DNA of 64,000 nt. It comes from Leptospirales bacterium. GTDB taxonomy: Bacteria; Spirochaetota; Leptospiria; Leptospirales; Leptospiraceae. Below are positions 37,260 through 46,112 of this stretch, piece after piece. Position 1 is the stretch's first letter. Every line of letters begins with the position of its first letter. The notes under the pieces were generated by a model, which did not search any database, had not been told where the DNA came from, and saw nothing but the letters and a program-made list of their open reading frames with translations. A program made the position numbers and the translations under genes. The stretch is taken from contig JAAFIR010000007.1 in assembly GCA_013297885.1 (NCBI GenBank), positions 78,536 through 142,535 on the forward strand, written 5' to 3'.

Positions 37260-37829
37260 ATGTTTATTGAACTTTCTAATGAAAATTATGTAATGTTTAT
37301 TCCCCCGGACATGAAGTATGTAAAATTGTTCAGGAAGGAAATTCAAAAAACTTTAGAAACTCATCAATTTAAAAAAGAAGATATTTTTCAAATCTCTTTA
37401 GCTTGTGATGAAGCTTTAACAAATTCCATAACAGCTAATATTTCTCAAAACTCTGAAGAAACAATTATTTGTAAATGGAGAATTTTAAATATGAAATTCT
37501 CTTTGCTTATATTAGACTATGGTAGGGGATTTAAAATGTCTGAAACAACAATGAACAATCCAACACCAACAAACTTAGAAGATTATACAAAACAAATCAC
37601 AGATTACCAAAAGCAAGTAGATAGAAAACTTCCTTATAATGGAATTGAAAAATCACATAAAAATATGGGTAAGGGATTAAAAATAATTCATAGCCTTATG
37701 GATACTGTGAAAATTTCTTTTCATTCAAATGCTGAAATCTTGGACACACCAGATGTAGCAAAAATTAATGGTGCAATCTTAGAAATTGAATTTGATGCAA
37801 TTAATCATGATAAAAACAAATCTATTTAA
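37260..37829 (+). CDS. RsbW-like anti-sigma/serine kinase ATPase
   Basis: A 189-residue GHKL ATPase: N-box '[20 protein letters not shown]' (E..N), G1 box '[11 protein letters not shown]' and G2 box '[18 protein letters not shown]'. This is the layout of RsbW/SpoIIAB-type kinases, which bind sigma factors and phosphorylate an STAS antagonist. Neither partner is adjacent. A 60-residue insert lies between the G1 and G2 boxes. It converges on, and overlaps by 8 bases, the chemoreceptor gene. Confidence 0.85.
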   Translation: MFIELSNENYVMFIPPDMKYVKLFRKEIQKTLETHQFKKEDIFQISLACDEALTNSITANISQNSEETIICKWRILNMKFSLLILDYGRGFKMSETTMNNPTPTNLEDYTKQITDYQKQVDRKLPYNGIEKSHKNMGKGLKIIHSLMDTVKISFHSNAEILDTPDVAKINGAILEIEFDAINHDKNKSI

Positions 37830-39555
37830 TTTTTTCATCTAATTTAAAAAACGATACTGAATTTTTTAATTCTTCAGATTGGTTTAAAAATTCTGCTGAT
37901 AAATTTTTAATTGTATTTGATTCATTGGAAACAAGCTGAGCTAATGAAGATACATTTACAATACTTTGATTAATTTCCATAACACCAGATTTTTGTTCTT
38001 TTGAAGAAATTGAAATTTCTTTAGATAATAAATTTACTTTAGAGGAATTATCAGAAATAATTTTTGCATTACTTACTTGGGAATTTACAGAAGTCAAAAC
38101 CCCTTTTACAGAATTATCAATATTACTAACTGACCCTATAATACTTTTTAAAATAATTGCAACATCACTAACTTTTGTATATCCTTCAGAAATAGATTTT
38201 TCAGTAGCAGAAATTAATGATTGAATTTGTTTTACCCCTGAAACAGTTCTATCAGCAAGTTTTGTTATACTATCAGCAACCACTGCAAAACCTCTTCCTG
38301 CATCACCAGCTCTTGCTGCTTCAATCGCAGCATTTAAAGCTAATAAATTTGTTTGTGAAGAAATATCTGAAATCAATCCAACAATTTCTGTAATTTTAGA
38401 TGAGCTTTCTTTTATTCTATCCATAGCACTCGTTGTTTCATTTACAATAATTTCACCTTTAGCAGCCTTTTCTAAGGATTCTTGAGAAATTTTTGATAAT
38501 TTATCAGCTGAAGATTTAATTTCTAAAATGGATTCGTTCATTAATTTAATATTTGAATCAATTTCTGATAAATTATCAACTTGATTACCGATTTTGTTTA
38601 CAACATTTTCTAATGAAGAACTCATTTGTTCAATTGCAGCCGAAGATTCTTCTGAACTTGCAGCCATATCTTGAGATGAAGAATTTAGATTTTTGGCAAC
38701 TGAACTTAATTCAGCTGAAATGTTTTGGATATTTGTAGAAAAAATTCTAATTTTTTTTACTGAGCTAGAAAGTTTTTCAATCATTTCACCTAAACCTAAG
38801 AGCATTTTACCAAATTCATCTTTTTTCTTTATATCAATTTGAACTCTAAAATCTCCATTTTTTAATTTTTCTGAAACTTCAAGTGCCGTGTTAAGTGGAG
38901 TCATTATAGATTGAATAGTTGAATAGCTCAAATAGACTAAATAAGCCATAATAATTAAATTTGCTAGAATAATTACTGAAATTGTTGAAGCAAAAGCAAT
39001 ACTACCTGATTCAGTAAATTTATCAGCTTGATTGGATTTTAGATTTTTTAAATTCTCCAATAGCTCTTTTAATTCTAAATATTTTACATTTGCTACAGAT
39101 TTCATAAAATCTTGAGCCTCTTTATTTTGATTTTCTTTTGATAAAGAGATAATTTTTTCATCTTCTACTAAATAGTTTTTCCATTTTAATTTTAGTTTTT
39201 CTAAAATTTCTTTTTCATTAACTGATAATGGAAATAACTCAATTCTTTTAAAATTATCTTCGACTTTAGCTTTAATATCCTTCACTTTAATAATTTCGTT
39301 TTTCATTTGCTCTTCATCAGTGTAAGCAATATGATTGTATTCTGTGATTCTTAATTCTGCAATATTTTCATTTAAAATTGAAATCTCCACTAAAGAAGGA
39401 AATAGAACTTCAGAAATTTCATGGTTTGAATTTTGGAGTTGTTTCATTTGGTAAATTGTAAATCCCCCAAAGAGTATAGTTATTAGATTAATGATTAAAA
39501 ATGAAAGAATTAGTTTTTTTCTAATACTGGAATTAGTTTGAAATTTCTCTAGCAT
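37822..39555 (-). CDS. Methyl-accepting chemotaxis protein
   Basis: A 577-residue receptor: first membrane helix about residues 14-36, a four-helix-bundle ligand domain (about 37-185), second membrane helix about 187-210, HAMP domain, and the cytoplasmic signalling hairpin with its tip '[20 protein letters not shown]' and '[19 protein letters not shown]', which binds CheW/CheA. The Gln/Glu-rich methylation helices flank the tip. The ligand is unknown. No CheA/CheW genes are in this window. Confidence 0.95.
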   Translation of the reverse strand: MLEKFQTNSSIRKKLILSFLIINLITILFGGFTIYQMKQLQNSNHEISEVLFPSLVEISILNENIAELRITEYNHIAYTDEEQMKNEIIKVKDIKAKVEDNFKRIELFPLSVNEKEILEKLKLKWKNYLVEDEKIISLSKENQNKEAQDFMKSVANVKYLELKELLENLKNLKSNQADKFTESGSIAFASTISVIILANLIIMAYLVYLSYSTIQSIMTPLNTALEVSEKLKNGDFRVQIDIKKKDEFGKMLLGLGEMIEKLSSSVKKIRIFSTNIQNISAELSSVAKNLNSSSQDMAASSEESSAAIEQMSSSLENVVNKIGNQVDNLSEIDSNIKLMNESILEIKSSADKLSKISQESLEKAAKGEIIVNETTSAMDRIKESSSKITEIVGLISDISSQTNLLALNAAIEAARAGDAGRGFAVVADSITKLADRTVSGVKQIQSLISATEKSISEGYTKVSDVAIILKSIIGSVSNIDNSVKGVLTSVNSQVSNAKIISDNSSKVNLLSKEISISSKEQKSGVMEINQSIVNVSSLAQLVSNESNTIKNLSAEFLNQSEELKNSVSFFKLDEKIK

Positions 39556-39803
39556 ATGTTCAAATATCGGTTAATTTCTCGGAATTCACAATGTAGTAAT
39601 CTATATTTAATCGGTTTTAAGTATTATGTTTATTTTTATGATAACTTTTTAGTAGCTGTAGGATTGGTATTTTATAAAAAAACCTTATTTTTAGACCCAT
39701 GCTTTTATAAGTTCATATCAAAGAAAAACTACCTATTCTAAAGCATAAACAGCTCAATCACTTTTGTTTATTATTGAAAAATCTATTTAATTTCAAATTT
39801 AAA

Positions 39804-40262
39804 TTATTTATTAAGTTGTTTAGATTTAAAGACTAAATCATTTAAAGAACTATAAAACTCTTTGTCTTTACCAAAATGATTGGATAGGAAAACTTTATAT
39901 TCAGTTTTATCAGTTGAGATTTTTATAGAAGATTCAGATTCATTAAATTCCAATTTTTGAATTTGACTCAAATTTGTTTTTCTAACATTAGGTTTTGTAT
40001 ATCTTGTAAAATCATAAAATGCTTCATTTGTAAAAAATTGTATATGTGTAAATTCGCCTTCTATGGAAAAAGAATTATAATAATAATTTATTAAATCTTC
40101 TTTATTTAAAATTTTATTTTTTAGTAAATATTCTTTTACAGAAGCTGAAATTTCTTCACCTTTAATAACTCTATCTTGATAATAAAATATTGATAAGATA
40201 AAAAATATAAATAATAAAAAACAAAAACCTAAATAAAAAAAAACTCTAAAAAGAAATTTCAA
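39804..40262 (-). CDS. Small membrane-anchored protein of unknown function
   Basis: A 152-residue protein with one N-terminal hydrophobic helix ('FFYLGFCFLLFIFFILSIFY') and a mostly beta, soluble remainder ('GEFTHIQFFTNEAFYDFTRY', 'SIKISTDKTEYKVFLSNHFG'). No family recognised. It follows the symporter gene by 28 bases on the same strand and may be an accessory to it. The gap 39556-39803 holds no gene that I can see. Confidence 0.6.
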   Translation of the reverse strand: MKFLFRVFFYLGFCFLLFIFFILSIFYYQDRVIKGEEISASVKEYLLKNKILNKEDLINYYYNSFSIEGEFTHIQFFTNEAFYDFTRYTKPNVRKTNLSQIQKLEFNESESSIKISTDKTEYKVFLSNHFGKDKEFYSSLNDLVFKSKQLNK

Positions 40263-40290
40263 CTAATTCCTTTTTTTTATTTTGCCCAAT

Positions 40291-42117
40291 TTAAGCAAAA
40301 TAATATAATAAAAATACAGTAATAGATGTTAAAATTCCAGCCATCAATCTATCTGATTTATAAAATGGCTCTTCTTCTTTTTTGTATTTTAAAATATAAT
40401 GCAAAAAGAAGAATAAAACAAGAATTGAATTTGTTAAACCCAGAACAAACAAATTTACAAAATCTGATTTGTACAAATAGATCGAAAAAAATTGAATGAT
40501 TAAAAAATAAATTACTCGATTTCGCACTTGGTACAAATCTCTTTTGTCTTCTTGGTATCGTGAGACAAGAGTATATTGGATTTTATCTTCTTCTATTTCA
40601 TTTTTCCAAATACAAATCAGATGAACTAAATAGGAAAATAAAACTGAAAAGAAAAACCGATGTAAAAAATTTAATTTTATTCCTAAATAGTTTTTAATAA
40701 ATTCAAATTCAGATAGAAAATCATTATACAAAAATTCTATTAGAAAACCAAAAATAGGAGCTAAAATGATAGATAGAATTGCTCCTTTTGAATTTGCACG
40801 TTTTGAAAAAATTCCAAGTATAAATGAAACCAAAAGTCCGGGGATAAAATAAGAGCTTAGGGCAGAGATTTTTAAAAAGAAATTTCCTTTTGTATCTGGA
40901 GTATAAGAAAAAATAGCTAAAAATGCAGATAAAATTACAATGCCTACAATTGAAAGTTGTCCAACTTTTATAATTTTTTTATCATCAGCGTTTGGATTAT
41001 AAAATTTTTTATAAATATCTAAAGTGAAAAGAGTAGAAGCAGAATTCATCATGGAATCAATTGTAGAAAAAATTGCACCAAGTAAACCAGCTGAAATCAA
41101 ACCAACAAGTCCATACCCAACTGGAACAACAGAACCAACTAACACTGAAAATGCGGAGTCTGGGGAAATTTCTTTTCCACTAAATCTAGAATTAAATAAA
41201 TAATATGCTGCAATTCCTGTTGAAATAGAAAAAAATGGAATTAATAATTTTAAATATCCACCTACTAAAATCCCAATTCTAGCATGTTTTATATTTTTTG
41301 CAGCTAAAGCTCTTTGAACTAAATATTGATTTGTGCCCCAATAAAAAGCATGCATCATCATAAGACCTGTAAATGCCCCAGTCCATGGAAGATCAGAATG
41401 ATTACTAGGTAAATACAAATGAAATTTTTGTTTTGCAATTTCCTGACTTGCATCTAGTTTTAGTAAATTAAAAAATCCACCAATTTCCACTTGACTAAAA
41501 GTAAAATAAGCTGTGATGAGACCAGCAAGTAAAAGTAAAAAAGATTGAATCACATCTGTGTATATCACTGCTTTGATTCCACCAAATATTGTGTAAGCTG
41601 CTGTTAGCACAACTAAGAACCAAACTCCATTTGCAAAACTTAACTCAAGAATTGTTCCTTTAAATAAAATCATCATGGAGCGTGAGCCGATATAAAAACC
41701 AGAAACCATTTGAATCATGATTAAAGCTATCATGGTGATAGAATAAAATAATTGTGCATAATCAGAATATCTTTTTCCGAGATATTCGGACAATGTATAA
41801 ATATTCATTCTCAGGTATACTGGTAAAAATCCATAAGCCAAAAGTAGCAAAGCAAAAATTGCCCCAAGTTCATAATGGCTTTGAGCAAATCCAATTGAGT
41901 AACCAACACCAAGCATTCCCACTAAATGATTTGCAGAAACATTTGTTCCAAATATTGAGCCTGCTACACCCCACCAAGGAATGGAATGTCCACCTAAAAA
42001 ATATTCTTCTTTATTTTCGCTATCAGACCCACCAAGCAAAAAACCAATTAGCATTACTAGAAATAAACTTCCAATAAAAATAAAATAATCCAAATCTGTA
42101 AAAATTGCAGTTTCCAT
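40291..42117 (-). CDS. Sodium/solute symporter (SSS family)
   Basis: A 608-residue protein with about 14 transmembrane helices. 'KEEYFLGGHSIPWWGVAGSI' and 'FGTNVSANHLVGMLGVGYSI' form the unwound first-helix sodium site, followed by 'LRMNIYTLSEYLGKRYSDYA' and 'GLISAGLLGAIFSTIDSMMN' with the Ser/Thr-rich helix of the Na2 site. It belongs to the SGLT-like branch and may carry a sugar, inositol or carboxylate. The C-terminal 70 residues are extra helices. The substrate cannot be set from sequence. Confidence 0.92.
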   Translation of the reverse strand: METAIFTDLDYFIFIGSLFLVMLIGFLLGGSDSENKEEYFLGGHSIPWWGVAGSIFGTNVSANHLVGMLGVGYSIGFAQSHYELGAIFALLLLAYGFLPVYLRMNIYTLSEYLGKRYSDYAQLFYSITMIALIMIQMVSGFYIGSRSMMILFKGTILELSFANGVWFLVVLTAAYTIFGGIKAVIYTDVIQSFLLLLAGLITAYFTFSQVEIGGFFNLLKLDASQEIAKQKFHLYLPSNHSDLPWTGAFTGLMMMHAFYWGTNQYLVQRALAAKNIKHARIGILVGGYLKLLIPFFSISTGIAAYYLFNSRFSGKEISPDSAFSVLVGSVVPVGYGLVGLISAGLLGAIFSTIDSMMNSASTLFTLDIYKKFYNPNADDKKIIKVGQLSIVGIVILSAFLAIFSYTPDTKGNFFLKISALSSYFIPGLLVSFILGIFSKRANSKGAILSIILAPIFGFLIEFLYNDFLSEFEFIKNYLGIKLNFLHRFFFSVLFSYLVHLICIWKNEIEEDKIQYTLVSRYQEDKRDLYQVRNRVIYFLIIQFFSIYLYKSDFVNLFVLGLTNSILVLFFFLHYILKYKKEEEPFYKSDRLMAGILTSITVFLLYYFA

Positions 42118-42211
42118 TTTATTACCAAATCTTGTTAAACATTCTTGTTCATTTTTAAAAACCCAAATTAATTTTTCTAGAATAAAAAACTACAAATTTA
42201 AAATTTATTTT

Positions 42212-42351
42212 GGGCGAATTTTTTTTGCAAGAATGGGATGCGGGTCAAGACCAACCGTCTTTCCACAGTTGCAAAAAAAACCGTGCTTTTCGCTACTTCT
42301 GAATCCTTCAACTAAAGTCAGAGGATTCAGAAACGCTACAATCACTTTCGC
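42212..42351 (+). repeat. Dispersed two-hairpin repeat, copy E
   Basis: GGGCGAATTTTTTTTGCAA, a stem 1 closed by TTGCAAAAAAAA, CCGTGCTTTTCGCTACT, stem 2 TTCTGAATCCT / AGGATTCAGAA, then ACGCTACAATCACTTTCGC. It lies between the symporter start and the HxlR stop, close to the latter. Its second stem is homologous to that of copy H with compensating changes. Confidence 0.85.
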
Positions 42352-42364
42352 TTGTTTTGAAAAA

Positions 42365-42700
42365 CTATTTTTGAAAAGCAGTAAATTTTTTCCCCCAATC
42401 CCAGAGACCTTGAAGAATGGGACCAAGTTCAATCCCTTTTTTAGTTAGAATATATTCATATCTAGGTGGGTGTTCAGAATATAATTTTGCTTCAATAATT
42501 TCATATTTTTGAAGTTTTTTAATTCTATCTGAAAGTATATTTGGAGAAATTTTTTCTTCAGCTCTTAAAAACTCGTTAAATGTTTTAAATTTTTTTTTAA
42601 ACATATCCCTTAAAATAAGTAAAGTCCATCTATCCCCAATAATTTCTAAGGTTCTTCCTACTGGACAATTTATATCCAATAATATTAGTTTATTTTGCAT
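42365..42700 (-). CDS. HxlR family transcriptional regulator
   Basis: A 111-residue winged-helix protein with the full HxlR pattern: 'CPVGRTLEIIGDRWTLLILR', 'FNEFLRAEEKISPNILSDRI', 'LYSEHPPRYEYILTKKGIEL' and 'LWDWGKKF'. The N-terminal Cys of 'NCPVGR' is the redox or aldehyde-sensing Cys in several members. It is divergent from an SDR gene with a 37-base palindrome between them, so it most likely represses that operon and itself. Confidence 0.93.
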   Translation of the reverse strand: MQNKLILLDINCPVGRTLEIIGDRWTLLILRDMFKKKFKTFNEFLRAEEKISPNILSDRIKKLQKYEIIEAKLYSEHPPRYEYILTKKGIELGPILQGLWDWGKKFTAFQK

Positions 42701-42787
42701 AAAAATTAGAAAATTAGAAGTATTTTTTTTGTAAATAATTTCAAATATGAAATAAAATTTATTTATTGAATAAATAGTTAGTTATTT

Positions 42788-42824
42788 ATTAGTAGTAACT
42801 ATTTATTTAATAGTTACTACTAAT
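42788..42824. promoter_or_regulatory. 37-base perfect palindrome, likely HxlR operator
   Basis: Perfect 16-base arms ATTAGTAGTAACTATT / AATAGTTACTACTAAT with a 5-base spacer TATTT, in the gap between divergent HxlR and SDR genes. The size suits a dimeric winged-helix protein binding two half-sites. A hairpin role in RNA is less likely given the position between divergent starts. Confidence 0.75.
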
Positions 42825-42861
42825 TCATTATCAAATTGTATATTACTAAAAGGAATTACTT

Positions 42862-43656
42862 ATGTCAAACAATGAAAAATTTAGAAACAAATATGGTAGA
42901 TGGGCATTAGTCACAGGTGCTTCAGATGGAATTGGAAAAGATTTTGTATGCGAACTTGCTAGAAGAGGATTTAATTTAGTTTTAGTTGCTAGACGTAAAT
43001 CTATTTTGGAAGAAATCGGAAGTAAACTTAGAAAAGAAAATTCTATTGAAATACAAGTCATAGAAGCTGATCTTTCTGATTCAAACGACACTAAAAAAGT
43101 TATTTTGAATACAAAAAATTTAGATATAGGATTAATAGTATTAGCTGCTGGATTTGGGACTTCAGGAGAATTTATATCTATTTCAATTGAAAACGAATTA
43201 AATATGATTGATCTAAATTGTAGAGCAGTTGTAGAATTGACTCATTCTTTTGCAAATAAGTTTAAGCAAAATAAAAAAGGTGGAATCGTTTTATTTGGTT
43301 CAATTCTAGGATTCCAAGGTGTTGCTAGAACAGCAAATTATGCAGCAACAAAAGCATTTGTTCAAAGTTTTGCTGAAGGCATTAGATCTGAATTAAAACC
43401 ATTTAATGTTAATTTAGTTTCAGTAGCTCCCGGACCTGTCAATTCAGGATTTGCAGGTAGAGCAAATATGCAAATGGGATCAGCACAAAGTCCGGAAGGA
43501 ATTGCAAACGAAACCTTAAATGCACTTGGGAAAAAAACAACAGTTCGACCAGGTTTTTTATCCAAGTTACTAGGTTATTCTCTTTCAACTCTACCGAGAT
43601 TTGGAAGAAGTATTATTTTAAATAAAATTATGAGTGAAATGACAGGTAAGAAATAA
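42862..43656 (+). CDS. SDR family oxidoreductase
   Basis: A 264-residue short-chain dehydrogenase with a complete active site: coenzyme loop 'WALVTGASDGIGKDFVCELA', structural 'GLIVLAAGFGTSG', catalytic Ser in 'IVLFGSILGFQG' and YxxxK in 'ANYAATKAFVQSF'. The 'ARRK' after strand 2 suggests NADP. Substrate unknown. It is the first gene after the HxlR operator and its stop overlaps the lipoprotein start by one base. Confidence 0.93.
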   Translation: MSNNEKFRNKYGRWALVTGASDGIGKDFVCELARRGFNLVLVARRKSILEEIGSKLRKENSIEIQVIEADLSDSNDTKKVILNTKNLDIGLIVLAAGFGTSGEFISISIENELNMIDLNCRAVVELTHSFANKFKQNKKGGIVLFGSILGFQGVARTANYAATKAFVQSFAEGIRSELKPFNVNLVSVAPGPVNSGFAGRANMQMGSAQSPEGIANETLNALGKKTTVRPGFLSKLLGYSLSTLPRFGRSIILNKIMSEMTGKK

Positions 43657-44111
43657 TGAAAATAAATAAAGGAATAATCATGTTTAGTTTTTTGATAACA
43701 TTAATTAGTTCATGTAAAATAGGTACTCCTTGGGAAGAAATAAAATCCAACAATTTTGATTCTGAAGAAGAAGTTGTTGTGGGTTTAACTTATGTTGAAG
43801 TTGGTGAAGATTCTACAAAAAATAAAATTTTTTGGAAATCTACTTTTGCATTAAAAAATAAATTAAAGGATTATCCCGGATACATTGGTGGAAGTATCCG
43901 TAAAGAAATTTTTGGTAATAAAGGTTGGACAATGTCAGTCTGGAAGGATGAAGAAAGTCTTGAAAAATTTGTTTATGGTGATAGGCATCAAGCTGCAATT
44001 GAAGAAGGTAGCCCTGCTTTAATCAAAACAAAATTTGCTAGAATAAAAGTTAAACGAAAAGATATTCCACTTTCTTGGGATAAAGTAGAAGAACTTTTAA
44101 AAAAAGAATAA
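43656..44111 (+). CDS. Lipoprotein with ABM-like (DUF3291-type) domain
   Basis: A 151-residue protein with lipobox 'FLITLISSCK' after a short hydrophobic stretch. The mature part resembles the dimeric ferredoxin-like fold of antibiotic biosynthesis monooxygenase proteins ('FWKSTFALKNKLKDYPGYIG', 'GWTMSVWKDEESLEKFVYGD', 'RHQAAIEEG'). Such domains usually are cytosolic; having one on a lipoprotein is unusual. It is in the HxlR-regulated operon with the SDR. Confidence 0.7.
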   Translation: MKINKGIIMFSFLITLISSCKIGTPWEEIKSNNFDSEEEVVVGLTYVEVGEDSTKNKIFWKSTFALKNKLKDYPGYIGGSIRKEIFGNKGWTMSVWKDEESLEKFVYGDRHQAAIEEGSPALIKTKFARIKVKRKDIPLSWDKVEELLKKE

Positions 44112-44136
44112 ATTCATTACAATACTAAGGGATAAT

Positions 44137-44265
44137 GCGAAAAGGATACAAAAAGTTGCGAAGCAAGTCCGAGCTTGTGAGGACGAGACCCTTTTATAGC
44201 CTGACGGAATGCTAACGTTCTGCGATAGTATCACTAAACAGAAGTATTAGCATTCCGATTCGCCC
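44137..44265 (-). repeat. Dispersed two-hairpin repeat, copy F (divergent core)
   Basis: Minus strand: TTTTGGGCGAAT, stem 1 CGGAATGCTAA / TTAGCATTCCG enclosing an inner hairpin, TCAGGCTATAAAAGGGTCTCG as the core, a GTCC...GGAC-type second stem around CACAAGCTCGGACTTGCTTC, then TATCCTTTTCGCATT. It is in the convergent gap between the lipoprotein and the Cys-containing peptide gene. Confidence 0.65.
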
Positions 44266-44379
44266 AAAACAAAAAATAGAAAAAATCATAATTTCTGCAA
44301 ATTACGAGCTTGATTCTAAATTCTGAACTTTATATTATTAGCTTTTAAGAAATTTCTATTTAAAAAGAAATTTAACGTA

Positions 44380-44607
44380 TTAGTTCTTTTTTTCTCCATC
44401 AGCACATGTTTTTTTTGCAGCAACTAGTTTATCCATTGATGTTTTTTTACATGTCTTTTGTTCATCATTATTTTTTTTCTTTTCACACTCTTTTCTTTCA
44501 ACCTGATTTAAATCCATGGCTTTGGTTGTACATTCTTGTTTTGATTCTGCTGAAAGAGTTGAGATAGCAAAAAAAGTAGCCATCATTAATATTGAAATAT
44601 TTTTCAT
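44380..44607 (-). CDS. Small secreted Cys-containing, charged peptide
   Basis: A 75-residue protein with a signal peptide ('MKNISILMMATFFAISTLSA' then ESKQ). The 55-residue mature part has four Cys ('QECTTKAMD', 'RKECEKKKN', 'KTCKKTS', 'KKTCADGEKKN'), many Lys and Glu, and no hydrophobic core. Spacing suggests a helical hairpin held by two disulphides. No family recognised. A very good promoter with an operator-like palindrome precedes it, so it is a real, probably regulated, gene. Confidence 0.75.
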   Translation of the reverse strand: MKNISILMMATFFAISTLSAESKQECTTKAMDLNQVERKECEKKKNNDEQKTCKKTSMDKLVAAKKTCADGEKKN

Positions 44608-44653
44608 AGTTTGTCCTTAAACAAACTATACTTCGTGTATCTTTTAATTGCAA
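44606..44653 (-). promoter_or_regulatory. Promoter with overlapping perfect palindrome
   Basis: Minus strand: -35 TTGCAA (44653-44648), 17-base spacer, -10 TATAGT (44630-44625). ATAGTTTGT-TTAAGG-ACAAACTAT (44629-44606) is a perfect 9-base inverted repeat that covers the -10, the expected start of transcription (about 44618), the Shine-Dalgarno AAGGA in its loop and the A-T of the start codon. Because transcription would start inside the palindrome, it is better read as a DNA operator than as an RNA hairpin. Confidence 0.65.
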
Positions 44654-44767
44654 CTATTTAAAATATTAATTTTTATTTGAATTAAATTCTTTTAAAATCA
44701 GACTTGATTTTTTAACTTGAAATATTTATTATGTCACAAAAGCTTCTTAACAAGAAAGTGAGGATTC

Positions 44768-45208
44768 ATGTCAAAACTAGAAATTTTAATGCCTGAAAAT
44801 TATTTTTATGAAACTGAACTTGTAGTAAGATTTGCTGATGTTGCAAATGCTGCAGTTCTTGGAACCAATGTTTCGCATATGGTTTTTGATACATATCTTA
44901 GTTTTGTAAATGAAGCATTTGATTTGTTTTTAGAAAGTTACGGTTTTTCAAAATTTGATATTGCAGGTGCAAATTTAATCATACCAAATTGCCAATCTGT
45001 TTATTTGGGTGAATTAAATCCTCATGATAAAGTTAAAATTGAAGTATGCCCAACTAATTTTGAAGAAAAAGCTTGTGATATCTTTTTTAAAATGTCAAAA
45101 AATGGAAATACTGTTGCAAATATAAAACTTGGAATTATTTTTTATGATTATGCAAATCACAGAACACTTAAAGTTCCAGAAAAATTTTTGGAATTATTTA
45201 AGAGGTAA
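44768..45208 (+). CDS. Hotdog-fold thioesterase-like protein
   Basis: A 146-residue single hotdog domain of the 4-hydroxybenzoyl-CoA thioesterase type: 'FYETELVVRFADVANAAVLG' as the strand-helix entry (the usual R-x-x-D-x-D region reads R-F-A-D-V-A), 'VFDTYLSFVNEAFDLFLES' helix and 'PHDKVKIEVCPTNFEEKA' strand. The substrate is an acyl-CoA or acyl-ACP of unknown kind. It is paired with the next gene (2-base gap), whose N-terminal half is a paralogue, so they may form a heteromer. Confidence 0.82.
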   Translation: MSKLEILMPENYFYETELVVRFADVANAAVLGTNVSHMVFDTYLSFVNEAFDLFLESYGFSKFDIAGANLIIPNCQSVYLGELNPHDKVKIEVCPTNFEEKACDIFFKMSKNGNTVANIKLGIIFYDYANHRTLKVPEKFLELFKR

Positions 45209-45210
45209 TT

Positions 45211-45993
45211 TTGTCTAAAAAAGAAATCCAACTCCCTGAAAAATTTTATTATACAACTGAAATTTTTATTAGAAAAACTGATCTCAGTTTAGACATTCAT
45301 GTTTCATTTGCTTCTATTTTGGATTTAGTAATGGAAGCACATTTGCAGTTCCTTGTAAAAAGAAATTTTACACCCACAAATATTTTTGGTAAAGGAATTA
45401 TTTTTGCAGAAGCAAATATCCAATACCAAGGTGAGCTCTTTTATGAAGATGTAGTTAGAATTGAAGTTGGAATGATGAATTTTTTTGAAAAGGGCTTTGA
45501 TTATGTTTTTCGATTAACAAAATCAAATGGTACAAAACCTGTTTCATATGTTGTGATTCGTGTTTTGTTTTTTGATTATGAATTAAGAAAAATTGCAAAT
45601 GTTCCAGAAGAATTTAAACATCTTTTTTCAGAATCAAAAAAATCTAACCCTGTTTTAAAAATAGACACTAACCTATGGAACAAGTCACATCAAATTTCTC
45701 TTGAAGCTTACAAACTCACTAAAAAACTTCCTTCAGAAGAGCTAAACCATTTAACAGCACGTATCCGCAAATCAGCAACTTCATTGCCTTTATCGATTAA
45801 AGAATTTGAATCCAAATCAGATAAAGAACAGAGACTTAAGTCTTATTCTCGTGTTAGAGGTTATATAGAAGAATTAAGATATTATATCATACTATCAAAT
45901 GATCTTGGTTATACTGATTCTAAAGAAGTGATTTCAAAACTAGATATGTTTATTATTGAGTTAAAGGAAATTTATTTATCTGGGAAAAATTAA
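45211..45993 (+). CDS. Fusion: hotdog thioesterase + S23-type four-helix bundle
   Basis: A 260-residue protein starting with TTG after AGAGGTAA. Residues 1-140 are a hotdog domain like the preceding gene ('FYYTTEIFIRKTDLSLDIHV', 'DLVMEAHLQFLVKRNFTP', 'DVVRIEVGMMNFFEKGFDY'). Residues about 150-260 match the four-helix-bundle family once called 23S rRNA intervening-sequence protein: 'LWNKSHQISLEAYKLTKKLP', 'LTARIRKSATSLPLSIKEFE', 'SRVRGYIEELRYYIILSNDL'. S23 proteins are normally free-standing and about 120 residues. No frameshift lies at the join. The bundle may oligomerise or tether the enzyme; the combination is unusual. Confidence 0.85.
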   Translation: MSKKEIQLPEKFYYTTEIFIRKTDLSLDIHVSFASILDLVMEAHLQFLVKRNFTPTNIFGKGIIFAEANIQYQGELFYEDVVRIEVGMMNFFEKGFDYVFRLTKSNGTKPVSYVVIRVLFFDYELRKIANVPEEFKHLFSESKKSNPVLKIDTNLWNKSHQISLEAYKLTKKLPSEELNHLTARIRKSATSLPLSIKEFESKSDKEQRLKSYSRVRGYIEELRYYIILSNDLGYTDSKEVISKLDMFIIELKEIYLSGKN

Positions 45994-46112
45994 AAAAAGA
46001 TTCCTAATTTTAAAAATTAATTTCACCACAGCTTTGAAATTTATCAATGAATATTGATAAGAGTTAATTTGCAAAAGATTAAAAAAGTAAGCTTTATTTT
46101 TTTCAAATTTTC

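Noticed and set aside
39556..39741. Short plus-strand open frame upstream of the chemoreceptor gene
   Set aside because: No ribosome site, no recognisable motif, AT-rich chance frame.
42205..42448. Short open frames across repeat copy E on both strands
   Set aside because: They arise from the palindromic repeat and the end of the HxlR gene; no start signals.
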